Notes: generated by a model from the letters alone, not told the origin. A DNA stretch of 29,475 nt from DASYSA01 sp036003885 (GCA_036003885.1 DASYSA010000005.1:1-29475); one strand, 5' to 3'; shown: positions 7,715 through 15,416, numbered from the stretch's first letter. Translations and numbers: made by a program.

Positions 7715-9331
7715 ATGCGAAGGGACCCGGTCAAGCTCGAGATATTCAAATCGCTCTATTCATCAGTAGCCGAAGAGATGGGCGTCAGTCTTCGGCGCTC
7801 GGCATTCTCTCCGAACATAAAGGAACGGCGCGACTACTCCTGCGCCGTTTTCAATAAGGAAGGTGTGCTGATTGCGCAAGGCGACCACATGCCCGTGCAC
7901 CTCGGCTCGATGCCTATGTCAGTCAAGGCGGCGCTCGAGACTCTGCAGCTTGAGCCGGGCGATATCGCCGTGCTCAACGATCCATATGCCGGAGGGACGC
8001 ATCTGCCTGACGTCACGATGGTTGCTGCCGTGTATGACACAGATGCGGACAAGCCGAAACGCGTGCGCCGTCGGCATGCCTCTGGGTCGCGGCGTCGGGC
8101 CGCTTCTCGACTCTTCTACGTTGCCAATCGAGCGCATCACGCGGACATAGGGGGCGCGACGCCCGGATCCATGGGGCGCGCCGACGAGATCTACCAGGAA
8201 GGTCTGAGGATTCCTCCTGTCCGTCTGATGATCGGGGGACGGGTCAACGATGACGTGATGCGACTGATCTCGGCAAACGTTCGGATTCCCGAAGAACGAG
8301 AGGGAGATCTGACCGCCCAACTCGGCGCGATCGCAACGGGCGAGGCGCGGCTGCTCGAGATAGTACAGCGATATGGCTTCAACGAGGCGAACCTGTATGC
8401 CTCGCATCTGGTCGGCTACACGGCGGAGATGATGCGCGCCGTGATAAGAGATTTGCCGGATGGCTCCTACGAAGCTGAGGACTTCCTCGACGACGACGGC
8501 TATTCCGACGAGTTGGTTCGCATCAAGGTGCGCATTGTGATAAAGGGCGACCGCGCAACCGTGGATTTCACCGGAAGCGCGCCGCAGGTTCGAGGCCCAG
8601 TCAACGCAGTAGAAGCGATCACAGTCTCGGCGGTCTACTATGTATTCCGCTGTTTGATCCTGGCGGACGTGCCCGCAAGCTGGGGCATACTCGAGCCGAT
8701 CAAGGTCATCGCTCCATTGGGAACAGTTGTGAATGCGCTGCCGCCTGCCGCGGTTGCAGGCGGCAACGTCGAGACGTCTCAGCGAATCGTCGACACGTTG
8801 CTGCTGGCCCTCTCACATGCAGGTGCGAGGGTTCCGGCTGCCAGCCAGGGTACGATGAACAACTTGACCATCGGTGGAACCGACAAGCGCACGGGCCGTC
8901 AGTTCGCTTACTATGAGACGGTCGCGGGTGGAATGGGAGCGCGACCCGGCCTCGATGGCATCGATGCGATCCACACGCATATGACCAATTCACTGAATAC
9001 TCCGGCCGAGGCGCTGGAGTATGCATACCCGATGCGAGTGACTCGGTACTCGATACGTCGCGGATCGGGAGGCAATGGCCGATTTCGAGGCGGCGATGGA
9101 GTCGTGCGAGAGATCGAGTTGCTAACCGATGCTCAGGTGACGATGCTGTCGGATCGGCGCAAGACTCGTCCCTATGGTCTCGAAGGCGGCGGGCCTGGAG
9201 CGGCGGGCCGAACCGTGCTGATCGACAAGAACGGCGAGCGCGCCGTGGCGGGGAAGGAGTCCACGCATGCTCTAACAGGAGACCGTATCCGGATAGAGAG
9301 TCCGGGTGGAGGCGGTTTCGGGAAGTGCTGA
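7715..9331 (+). CDS. hydantoinase B / 5-oxoprolinase subunit B family protein
   Basis: A HyuB-type protein (539 residues from the ATG at 7715; a GTG at 7682 would add 11). The N-terminus DPVKLEIFKSLYSSVAEEMG followed by the SAFSPNIKERRDYS block is the classic family signature. Other family blocks are AQGDHMPVHLGSMP, LNDPYAGGTHLPDVT, FYVANRAHHADIGG, FTGSAPQVRGPVNA, GGNVETSQRIVD and a glycine-rich C-terminus (SPGGGGFGK). HyuB subunits pair with HyuA to open hydantoin or 5-oxoproline rings using ATP, but no hyuA is adjacent, so its partner must be elsewhere or absent. An arginine-rich insert of about 20 residues (around PKRVRRRHASGSRRRAAS) separates the strand before FYVANRAHHAD. The stop codon is formed by the first unit of the following heptad repeat. 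Confidence 0.93.
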   Translation: MRRDPVKLEIFKSLYSSVAEEMGVSLRRSAFSPNIKERRDYSCAVFNKEGVLIAQGDHMPVHLGSMPMSVKAALETLQLEPGDIAVLNDPYAGGTHLPDVTMVAAVYDTDADKPKRVRRRHASGSRRRAASRLFYVANRAHHADIGGATPGSMGRADEIYQEGLRIPPVRLMIGGRVNDDVMRLISANVRIPEEREGDLTAQLGAIATGEARLLEIVQRYGFNEANLYASHLVGYTAEMMRAVIRDLPDGSYEAEDFLDDDGYSDELVRIKVRIVIKGDRATVDFTGSAPQVRGPVNAVEAITVSAVYYVFRCLILADVPASWGILEPIKVIAPLGTVVNALPPAAVAGGNVETSQRIVDTLLLALSHAGARVPAASQGTMNNLTIGGTDKRTGRQFAYYETVAGGMGARPGLDGIDAIHTHMTNSLNTPAEALEYAYPMRVTRYSIRRGSGGNGRFRGGDGVVREIELLTDAQVTMLSDRRKTRPYGLEGGGPGAAGRTVLIDKNGERAVAGKESTHALTGDRIRIESPGGGGFGKC

Positions 9332-9442
9332 GTGCTGAGTTCTGAGTTCTGAGTGCTGAGTTCTGAGTCCTGAGTGCTGAGTTCTGAGTGCTCACTACTC
9401 ACTACTCAGGACTCAGAACTCAGAACTCACCACTCAGCACTC
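9328..9442. repeat. palindromic heptad repeat element, 16 units
   Basis: Nine units of CTGAGTN (9328-9390) are followed, without a break in the 7-base register, by seven units of CTCASNA (9391-9439) and a final CTC. The second half is the reverse complement of the first, so the whole element can fold into a long hairpin with almost no loop. The first unit (CTGAGTG) supplies the TGA stop of the hydantoinase gene. The element ends about 40 bases before yggS. Confidence 0.92.
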
Positions 9443-9484
9443 TCCTTTTCACCTCAGTCAGTTCCCTGATAACATCTCCTCCCG

Positions 9485-10189
9485 ATGCCTGAAGAGATTC
9501 CAGAGCGGCTGGCGCGTGTGCGCGAGCGCGTCGCCCGTGCCGCGGAACGTGCCGGTCGTGGCCCCGAAGAGATCAGACTAATCGCAGTTTCGAAGACGGT
9601 TGACCCTTCGGTGGTTCAGCTTGCCGCCGATATCGGGGTTCGCGATCTCGGCGAGAATCGCGTACAGGAGGCGGTTGAAAAGGCCCGGCAGGTCAAGGCC
9701 GAAGGCCTGAGGTGGCATTTGATCGGCCACCTTCAATCGAACAAGGCTCGGCAGGCGGTCGCAACTTTCGATGTCATTCACACCGTCGACACCGTGGACC
9801 TGGCTCGTCGTCTGGAACGGATCGCAGGCGAGGAAGGGAAGCGACCGGTTGTGCTCGTTCAGGTTGACCTTTCACATGAGCCAACCAAGTCCGGAGCCAA
9901 TGAACCGGAATTGGCCGAGATCGTCGAGGCGTTGGGCTCGGCTGAGAACCTCGACTTCCGGGGATTGATGACGATGCCGCCCTTCTTTGATGAACCGGAA
10001 CAGGGCCGCACCTACTTTCAGCGGCTTCGAGAGATACTCGAGAATCTTAACAGGGGGCGGGCGCCCGATCGCCTCCTTACCGAACTATCGATGGGGATGA
10101 GTCATGACTTTGAGGTGGCAATCGAGGAGGGCGCAACGATGATTCGGGTCGGCACCGCGATATTTGGGCCGAGAGAGAAGCGTCATTGA
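9485..10189 (+). CDS. yggS: YggS family pyridoxal phosphate homeostasis protein
   Basis: A 234-residue, single-domain, fold-type III PLP-binding protein (YggS/PLPBP/PROSC). The PLP lysine is K37 in RLIAVSKTV, followed by the family block LGENRVQEAVEK, WHLIGHLQSNKAR, LVQVDLSHEPTKSG, GLMTMPPF and SMGMSHDFEVAIEEGATMIRVGTAIFG. These proteins have no demonstrated catalytic activity and buffer PLP and amino- and keto-acid pools in the cytoplasm. The length matches the family. It heads a same-strand run with yggT and the DUF167 gene, an arrangement conserved in many bacteria. Confidence 0.96.
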   Translation: MPEEIPERLARVRERVARAAERAGRGPEEIRLIAVSKTVDPSVVQLAADIGVRDLGENRVQEAVEKARQVKAEGLRWHLIGHLQSNKARQAVATFDVIHTVDTVDLARRLERIAGEEGKRPVVLVQVDLSHEPTKSGANEPELAEIVEALGSAENLDFRGLMTMPPFFDEPEQGRTYFQRLREILENLNRGRAPDRLLTELSMGMSHDFEVAIEEGATMIRVGTAIFGPREKRH

Positions 10190-10267
10190 TTGAGACTCTG
10201 GCTAGGGATGTGTTCTTGCAAGTGATCCGTTTTTCAAATTTTCGGTTTCTGTTCCCGAGGTGAGCAA

Positions 10268-10873
10268 TTGCAAATCGTTTTCACTGTTCTCGGCTACATT
10301 TCATACGTGATTTTTTACGCGACGATTGCTATCGCGAGCTTGCTCGTTTTGCGGGTGATAGTCGCCTGGGCAGGGGTAAATCCATTTGGGTGGCTACCGT
10401 TCCATCTGAGGCGCGTGACTGAGCCCCTGGTGCGTCCGCTGCGCCAACCGTTTTCGGGCTATACAATGCGCTTCGATTTGCTGCCGCTGGTGGCTGCGGC
10501 AACCATATTGTTTGCGGGCCTCTTCGCGGGCTACGTATACGATCGGATCATTGGGATTTTTCACGATGTTTTCGAGTCTGCTTCCAACCACGTTATGAGC
10601 GGACGACGAGCGCTGGTGTGGGTGATACTGTTGTCCGGCGTATTGTATGAGGCAGCCATTTTCCTGCGAATTATCCTTCCGTGGTTTGGACTCGGATATG
10701 GGAGTAGAGTCCTGCGCTTCGCGTTCAGGATAACAGAACCTCTGCTGAGGCCGATTCGCCGATTGCTTGGCCGTTACCTGGTGATCAGCATGTTCGACTT
10801 TAGCGCATTCCTGGCTTTGATCCTTGTTCGAGTAGTCACCGGGCTGCTCGCAGACCTCGTGGCTAGATGGTGA
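10268..10873 (+). CDS. YggT family integral membrane protein (two YggT repeats)
   Basis: A 201-residue membrane protein with two tandem YggT units, each with the motif pattern LRVIVAWAGVNP...TEPLVRPLRQ and LRIILPWFGLG...TEPLLRPIRRLL. There are four hydrophobic segments, at about 5-30, 70-92, 113-135 and 172-195. YggT (YlmG in Gram-positives and chloroplasts) has been linked to osmotic tolerance and nucleoid or membrane organisation; the mechanism is unknown. Translation probably starts at TTG 10268, because GAGGTGAG (10257-10264) is placed correctly for it and no ATG lies nearby. It overlaps the next gene by 7 bases, suggesting coupled translation. Confidence 0.92.
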   Translation: MQIVFTVLGYISYVIFYATIAIASLLVLRVIVAWAGVNPFGWLPFHLRRVTEPLVRPLRQPFSGYTMRFDLLPLVAAATILFAGLFAGYVYDRIIGIFHDVFESASNHVMSGRRALVWVILLSGVLYEAAIFLRIILPWFGLGYGSRVLRFAFRITEPLLRPIRRLLGRYLVISMFDFSAFLALILVRVVTGLLADLVARW

Positions 10874-11160
10874 TTTCAATCGGCGAGAAGAACGGTTCAG
10901 TGACTTTCAAAGTGCGAGTTCAGCCGCGCGCTTCGCGAACCGAACTGGCCGGCGAACACGCCGGCGCGTTAAAGCTAAGGCTCGCTGCTCCGCCGATCGA
11001 CGGCAAAGCGAACGAAGCCTGCCGCCGGTTTCTTGCCGATCTTCTCGATGTCCGGCTGAACGCGGTCGAGATTGTCAACGGCGAGTCATCGCGCGACAAG
11101 AGGATTCGGGTTCGGGGCGTCACGACGGAGCATGTGCGGAGCAGATTGTTGGATTCCTGA
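10867..11160 (+). CDS. DUF167 (YggU/UPF0235) family protein
   Basis: A 97-residue protein of the DUF167 family. It shows the characteristic VRVQPRASRTELAG, LKLRLAAPPIDGKANEACRRFLAD and VEIVNGESSRDKRIRVRG blocks. The family forms a small alpha/beta fold of uncertain function. Its start overlaps the end of yggT by 7 bases, and it closes the yggS-yggT-yggU run. A palindromic repeat follows its stop within a few bases and may terminate transcription. Confidence 0.93.
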   Translation: MVISIGEKNGSVTFKVRVQPRASRTELAGEHAGALKLRLAAPPIDGKANEACRRFLADLLDVRLNAVEIVNGESSRDKRIRVRGVTTEHVRSRLLDS

Positions 11161-11166
11161 GCCTTA

Positions 11167-11234
11167 GAAATTCGAAATGCGAAATGCGAAAACGCGAGAA
11201 CTCGACGAGAGTCCGATTTCGCATTTCGCATTCC
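11167..11234. repeat. palindromic heptad repeat element (GAAATGC type)
   Basis: Left arm units GAAATTC, GAAATGC, GAAATGC and GAAAACG (11167-11194) face right arm units CGATTTC, GCATTTC and GCATTCC (11214-11234), with a spacer of about 19 bases. The arms are reverse complements in 7-base register. It lies between the DUF167 stop and the yebC promoter. Confidence 0.85.
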
Positions 11235-11241
11235 GGATCCG

Positions 11242-11271
11242 TTGCTGATCGCAAAGCCTCTGGCGTATACT
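11242..11271 (+). promoter_or_regulatory. predicted sigma-70 promoter of yebC-ruvC
   Basis: TTGCTG (11242-11247), 18 bases, TATACT (11266-11271), 46 bases upstream of the yebC ATG. The -10 box differs from the consensus at one position. It sits just after the palindromic repeat, so the pair of genes can be expressed separately from the yggSTU run. Confidence 0.5.
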
Positions 11272-11317
11272 GCAATCGCGTTTTACCATTTAACAATGTG
11301 AACTAGAGGGCATCGTT

Positions 11318-12064
11318 ATGTCTGGACACTCGAAGTGGCATTCAATCAAGCATAAAAAGGGAGCCATCGATGCCAAGCGCGGCAAGGTCTTCTCGAGGTT
11401 GATCAAGGAACTGACGGTCGCAGCCCGGGTCGGCGGCGGAGATCCGGTCGGAAACCCGCGTCTGCGCAAGGCTGTGGATGATGCAAAGGCTATGAACATG
11501 CCTAAGGACACCATGACCAACGCCATCAAGCGCGGCACGGGAGAGATCGCCGGCGCGGCAATAGAGGACATCACCTATGAAGGCTACGGCCCGGCAGGCG
11601 TGGCCGTGTTCATTGAAGCTCAGACAGACAACCGGACCCGCACCGTTGCTGAGATTCGTCACGTATTCTCAAGGTTTGGCGGCAACCTCGGCGAGAATGG
11701 ATCTGTTGCCTGGATGTTTCAGAAGAAGGGCACGATCATCCTCGAGAAGTCCGCAGCAGATGAAGAGAAGATCATGGAGTTAGCCCTCGAGGCAGGAGCG
11801 GAAGACGTGAGCGACGATGGAGTGTCCTGGGAAGTCACGACCGCCCCCGAAGACTTCAACACAGTCCTCGATGCAGTCAAGGGCGCCGGTATGGCGCCGC
11901 TGTCGGCCGAAGTACTGATGCGTCCGACCAATTCAGTCCAGGTTACGGGGTCGGCAGCTCAACAGGTTCTGCGACTGATGGAGGCGCTCGAAGACCAGGA
12001 CGACGTTGCCAGCGTTGCTGCAAACTTCGACATACCTGAGGAGGAGATGGAGGCCGCCGGTTGA
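11318..12064 (+). CDS. yebC: YebC/PmpR/TACO1 family protein
   Basis: A 248-residue protein with the invariant N-terminus MSGHSKWHSIKHKKGAIDAKR, the internal MPKDTMTNAIKRGTGE and IEDITYEGYGPAGVAVFIEA blocks, and a three-domain length typical of YebC. The family was long listed as DNA-binding transcriptional regulators (PmpR). More recent work ties several members to translation, including relief of ribosome stalling at polyproline. Which role applies here is open. The start ATG has AGAGGG upstream. Its TGA overlaps the TTG start of ruvC by 4 bases, the same yebC-ruvC order as in E. coli. Confidence 0.96.
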   Translation: MSGHSKWHSIKHKKGAIDAKRGKVFSRLIKELTVAARVGGGDPVGNPRLRKAVDDAKAMNMPKDTMTNAIKRGTGEIAGAAIEDITYEGYGPAGVAVFIEAQTDNRTRTVAEIRHVFSRFGGNLGENGSVAWMFQKKGTIILEKSAADEEKIMELALEAGAEDVSDDGVSWEVTTAPEDFNTVLDAVKGAGMAPLSAEVLMRPTNSVQVTGSAAQQVLRLMEALEDQDDVASVAANFDIPEEEMEAAG

Positions 12065-12627
12065 GACCGCTTGTCCTCAACCAGCGCCCCGGCGGCTCAA
12101 CTCGTTCCAGCGGGGAGGCCGGCGCCACTCGGATCCGGATACTGGGAGTGGATCCGGGCAGCCAAACCACGGGCTACGGCGTCATCGATAGCGACGGCCG
12201 CCACTACAGCCTCATAGAATACGCAGCCATCCGCGTCTCCCCAGGCCTCACTTTCGCCGAGCGCCTGCTCACGGTCAGCCAACGGCTTGAGGAAGTCATA
12301 GCCCGCCTGACGCCGGAAGCCTGCGCCGTCGAGGAGACGTTCTACGCACTAAACGTCCAGAGTGCGCTTAAACTTGGACACGTGCGCGGCGCCATTCTGG
12401 TTTGTGCCGCCCGAGCCGGCCTTCAGGTGTTCGAATACTCTGCCCTCGAGATAAAGTCCGCGCTGGTCGGCTACGGCCGCGCCGAGAAGCATCAAGTGCA
12501 GGAGATGGTTCGCGTTCTCCTTGGTCTTGAGAAAGCGCCTGCTCCCCTGGATGCGTCGGATGCCCTGGCCGCGGCCATTTGCCACGTCAACGTAGCCTCG
12601 ACTCATTCACGAATGGGAGCTAAGTGA
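12061..12627 (+). CDS. ruvC: Holliday junction endonuclease RuvC
   Basis: A 188-residue resolvase that cuts four-way DNA junctions together with RuvAB. Catalytic acids match the family: D31 in ILGVDPGSQTTGYGVI, E91 in CAVEETFYALN, and D164/D167 in PLDASDALAAAICH. The conserved SALKLGHVRGA and ALEIKSALVGYGRAEK helices are present. E. coli RuvC starts only about six residues before the first Asp. Here the only plausible start is TTG 12061 (TTGA overlap with yebC), giving a basic N-terminal extension of about 25 residues that is not part of the usual fold. ruvA and ruvB, which often follow, are not here. Confidence 0.95.
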   Translation: MRPLVLNQRPGGSTRSSGEAGATRIRILGVDPGSQTTGYGVIDSDGRHYSLIEYAAIRVSPGLTFAERLLTVSQRLEEVIARLTPEACAVEETFYALNVQSALKLGHVRGAILVCAARAGLQVFEYSALEIKSALVGYGRAEKHQVQEMVRVLLGLEKAPAPLDASDALAAAICHVNVASTHSRMGAK

Positions 12628-12824
12628 CGAGAGGATACTTGAGCGCCGCGCCGTCTACGTAGTAATATGGCATTGTCAAATGGGGCCGGCGGCCACAGGA
12701 AGATCGCGTAGCCGCTCTCGAGATCAGGTGCAGACCCGCCCCCAGGTCTGGCCGAACCCGCCCAGGTATGGGCTGCCGCAGGTCCTTAGGTAGAGCGCCG
12801 ATTATTAGGAATGAGTTATTGGCC

Positions 12825-13580
12825 ATGACGGACCTCTATCGAGTTCTGGGAGTCTCTCCTCGTGCGAGCAGCGCCGAAATAAAATCAGCCTACAGACGGC
12901 TTGCGCGCAAATGCCATCCTGATGTCTCCGCATCGCCCGACGCAAATGCCACCTTCGCTCGCATCAATGAGGCTTATCATGTGTTGAGCGATCCGCGCTT
13001 GCGCGCCGCCTACGACCGGGGCGGATACGGCGAGTCTCGCAGGACCTTCTACGCGTCTCGCGACGCGGAGGTGGTCTCCCTTCAAAGGGAGTTCGACCGT
13101 ATGGTCGATGAGATGCTCGCGCACGACCGACAGGAGGCGGCAGCCCGCAGCCATGCGGTTCTGCTCGTCGTTCCTCTGTTCGTCTCTACCTTTTATGTGA
13201 TGGTGGCAAAGCCAACCTTCATTGAAGAGTCGAGGCTCATAGGGCGCCTGCTGATCATTGCGCTCGCTTTGTATGGATTGGTGTATCTGATCAGAAACAT
13301 CGGTCTGGTTCTGGCGCGCTACACCTATCACGTTCCGGATCAATTGACCTCGGTTTTCAGGGAGGAGGTGCCGCGCGACAAACCCATTAGCCGAAGGGCG
13401 GGACTGAGTTTCCTCATAGTGGGTTATCTGGTTTCGATGGCCCTCGGGTACATCGTAGGCAGGAGTCCCGGCATGGGTCTGTCTTTGAGCACTGCTATGA
13501 GCGTTTTCCTCTATCCGCCGATTGCCGTGCTCATCATTGGCAGCATCCGTCGCATATCGATGTTCCTGGAACGCTTCTGA
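12825..13580 (+). CDS. membrane-anchored J-domain (DnaJ-like) protein
   Basis: A 251-residue protein with an N-terminal J-domain (residues 1-66) carrying the Hsp70-stimulating HPD motif (31-33) and the flanking AEIKSAYRRLARKCHPD helix and INEAYHVLSDPRLRAAYDRG. It lacks the Gly/Phe, zinc-finger and C-terminal substrate domains of DnaJ. Instead it has four predicted membrane helices at about 111-128, 140-163, 192-212 and 219-240. It probably recruits DnaK to the inner membrane. The ATG at 12825 places the J-domain at the very N-terminus; a longer frame from 12768 would add 19 unrelated residues. The 197 bases between ruvC and this gene show no recognisable feature. Confidence 0.88.
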   Translation: MTDLYRVLGVSPRASSAEIKSAYRRLARKCHPDVSASPDANATFARINEAYHVLSDPRLRAAYDRGGYGESRRTFYASRDAEVVSLQREFDRMVDEMLAHDRQEAAARSHAVLLVVPLFVSTFYVMVAKPTFIEESRLIGRLLIIALALYGLVYLIRNIGLVLARYTYHVPDQLTSVFREEVPRDKPISRRAGLSFLIVGYLVSMALGYIVGRSPGMGLSLSTAMSVFLYPPIAVLIIGSIRRISMFLERF

Positions 13581-13639
13581 AGGATCAAGCGGCCAGTAAG
13601 GTGCGGGCCACGCTGGCTACGGACTACTGACACTCACCA

Positions 13640-15259
13640 TTATTTCTTGAACCACTTAAACAGTCCGCCGTCTTTTTTGTTTTCGACGCCGAGTTCGCGT
13701 TTGGCTACCTTGTTTTCCGCATCGATTGAAAGGGCCTCGCGGAAGTAGTTCTCGGCTTTCTTGGCTAGGCCGATATCTTTGTAGACCATTCCGAGTTTTG
13801 CACGCAGCTGCGCATTGTATGGGTCGAGTTCGGAAGCCCTGGACAGGTGCTGTTCGGATTCGCGGCGGGTGCGCGGATTGTTGATCAGGGCCATGCCGAG
13901 GTGGAGGTGATACTGTGGGCGCGACGGATCCAATTTCACGGCTTCACGCAAGAGGTGGATAGCGGCGTGGTACTCTTTTCGGTCGTAGCGTGCCCGACCT
14001 TGCTGGAAGTAGTACTCCGCGGTGCGGCCCACTGCGGCGCCGCCTGGCTGACTCGTATCAATGACGTGAGCCTGTGCTGCCTGGGCCGGAGCTGAGGCCT
14101 GGGTCGCCGAGGCTTTGGATTCCCCGAGCGTTGGCGGCGATCCGGTTAAGGGTTTCCGGTCCTCAGCGGAAGGTCTAGCGTCGGCGACTCTTGCCTCGGT
14201 ATGCGCCTGAGGCGTCTGCGTTCGCGATCCTACGGATGGCTTTCTGATCTGAGAGTCGTAGGCCGCGCGCAGCGCAGGTTCTTTCAGAGTGTCGTATGCC
14301 TGCGTAAGCTTCGCGAACACTGTCTCCAGGTGAGGGCGAAGTTCACTCTCTCGAGAAATCTGGTGGTATTTATCGGGGTGAAATTTCTTTGCCAGCCCGT
14401 AGTAGGCTGTCTTGATATCGCCTGTAGTAGATTGCCTGGTCACTTCGAGGACTTCGTAATAGTCCGCGGTAGCGAAGAAGTGGAGTCTTCGCGTGACCTC
14501 CTCGCGGATCTCTTCAAGTGAAGCCTCACTCTTGTGCGCAGCTTCGTCTTCTTCGTCTCTTTCATCGCTTGCCAGTTTTAACAAGCCCGAAGCGACCAGT
14601 GCGCAGACAGCGCGGTGGGCGTCTTCTTCGGCAATGCCGCTCAAGGCGCCAACTTCACTGACGGCGGTGGGCGAGTCGATTCTCGAGAGGACATAGCTCT
14701 CGATGGGCATCAGCTTGCCGGTATCCATGCGACTGCCATTCATTCGGGTGCGGATTACGACGCTGTCGGGCGGCGCGATGGTGTCCGCTATGAACGGAAG
14801 ATTTGCGGCGTGGCGTGCCCCTTCGAGTAATATGTCCGCCGGCGAGCAGTCCAGAGTTACCTCGTGGTTTGCGCGAATACGTTCATCGAACACGTATTCG
14901 CCCTCGTTCCATTCGAAGAGTGACAGTATTATGGCCATGACTTGATCGCGGACGGTCTTGCGCATCAGGTCATCGGTAAGAGCCCCCATACTGACGAGGG
15001 CGGGCCCGAGTTGGTTGGCTTTCGCGCCAGGCTGCTTTGCCTGTTCTATCTGCCCGGAGGTTGCCAATCCGTCTTTGACGAGCTTGTCCTCGAGCTGCTC
15101 GTTAGTCAGATTGCTAATGGCGAACATAGGGCTTCCGCCCTCGAAAAAAATCGCCTTGATTGCCTTACCTCGTGACAGTCGCAGGAGTCCGCTGACCTTC
15201 TTCTCTGCTATCTCGCGTATGAGGCTCGGGATTAGCTTTTCGCCTAGTTGTCCTTGCAC
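13640..15259 (-). CDS. PATAN (DUF4388) - J-domain - TPR protein
   Basis: A 539-residue soluble protein. Residues 1-140 match the DUF4388/PATAN domain (QGQLGEKLIPSLIREIAEKK, SGLLRL, then AIFFEGG), found in PatA-like regulators. Residues 160-240 look like a winged-helix-like segment (IDSPTAVSEVGALSGI...VCALVASGLLKL). A J-domain follows at 265-336 with HPD at 294-296. A Pro/Ala/Ser-rich linker covers 340-410, and about three TPR repeats (412-525) precede a basic end (KKDGGLFKWFKK). It begins with GTG at 15259, with GGGAAG upstream; no closer start fits. It has no membrane segment. The role is likely regulatory scaffolding combined with DnaK recruitment. It is convergent with the other J-protein gene and divergent from the chemoreceptor-like unit. 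Confidence 0.85.
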   Translation of the reverse strand: MQGQLGEKLIPSLIREIAEKKVSGLLRLSRGKAIKAIFFEGGSPMFAISNLTNEQLEDKLVKDGLATSGQIEQAKQPGAKANQLGPALVSMGALTDDLMRKTVRDQVMAIILSLFEWNEGEYVFDERIRANHEVTLDCSPADILLEGARHAANLPFIADTIAPPDSVVIRTRMNGSRMDTGKLMPIESYVLSRIDSPTAVSEVGALSGIAEEDAHRAVCALVASGLLKLASDERDEEDEAAHKSEASLEEIREEVTRRLHFFATADYYEVLEVTRQSTTGDIKTAYYGLAKKFHPDKYHQISRESELRPHLETVFAKLTQAYDTLKEPALRAAYDSQIRKPSVGSRTQTPQAHTEARVADARPSAEDRKPLTGSPPTLGESKASATQASAPAQAAQAHVIDTSQPGGAAVGRTAEYYFQQGRARYDRKEYHAAIHLLREAVKLDPSRPQYHLHLGMALINNPRTRRESEQHLSRASELDPYNAQLRAKLGMVYKDIGLAKKAENYFREALSIDAENKVAKRELGVENKKDGGLFKWFKK

Positions 15260-15400
15260 CTGAGCTTCCCTGGTACGGTTCGGACTATGTTGACTGCTAG
15301 TCGGACCTGTCCTTCACTTGGAGGGCATTTGATTGAGGGGGCAATTCCAATGCTGGTGCAACACCGATCATATTTTAGATTGAAAGGCTGGGTGGCGCAA

Positions 15401-15416
15401 TAGTTTGTACAAACTA
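15401..15416. promoter_or_regulatory. perfect 16-bp palindrome, operator-like
   Basis: TAGTTTGTACAAACTA is a perfect inverted repeat with no spacer. It is placed 30 bases before the 51-codon ORF and about 140 bases from the start of the divergent PATAN-J-TPR gene. Its length and AT-rich symmetric form resemble operators of TetR-type and similar dimeric repressors. No regulator gene of that kind is seen in this window. Confidence 0.55.

Noticed and set aside
8706..9395. 229-codon minus-strand open frame starting with MSTQNSALRTQNSALRTQ
   Set aside because: It is antisense to the hydantoinase gene, and its N-terminus is only the translation of the heptad repeat; no protein-like features remain.
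9328..9442. CRISPR array
   Set aside because: Units are only 7 bases, contiguous and with no unique spacers; the second half is inverted. The same holds for the 24136 element.
10867..11160. Presence of sepF in the ygg run, as in Gram-positive ylm clusters
   Set aside because: The genes are yggS, yggT and DUF167 only; no SepF-like frame is found between or after them.
12628..12824. Small structured RNA (SRP RNA or similar) in the ruvC to J-protein gap
   Set aside because: GC-rich hairpin-like stretches are present, but the conserved SRP loop sequence and any tRNA-like folds are missing.
12620..12826. 68-codon minus-strand ORF filling the ruvC to J-protein gap
   Set aside because: No ribosome binding site, no family resemblance and a composition like random GC-rich sequence.
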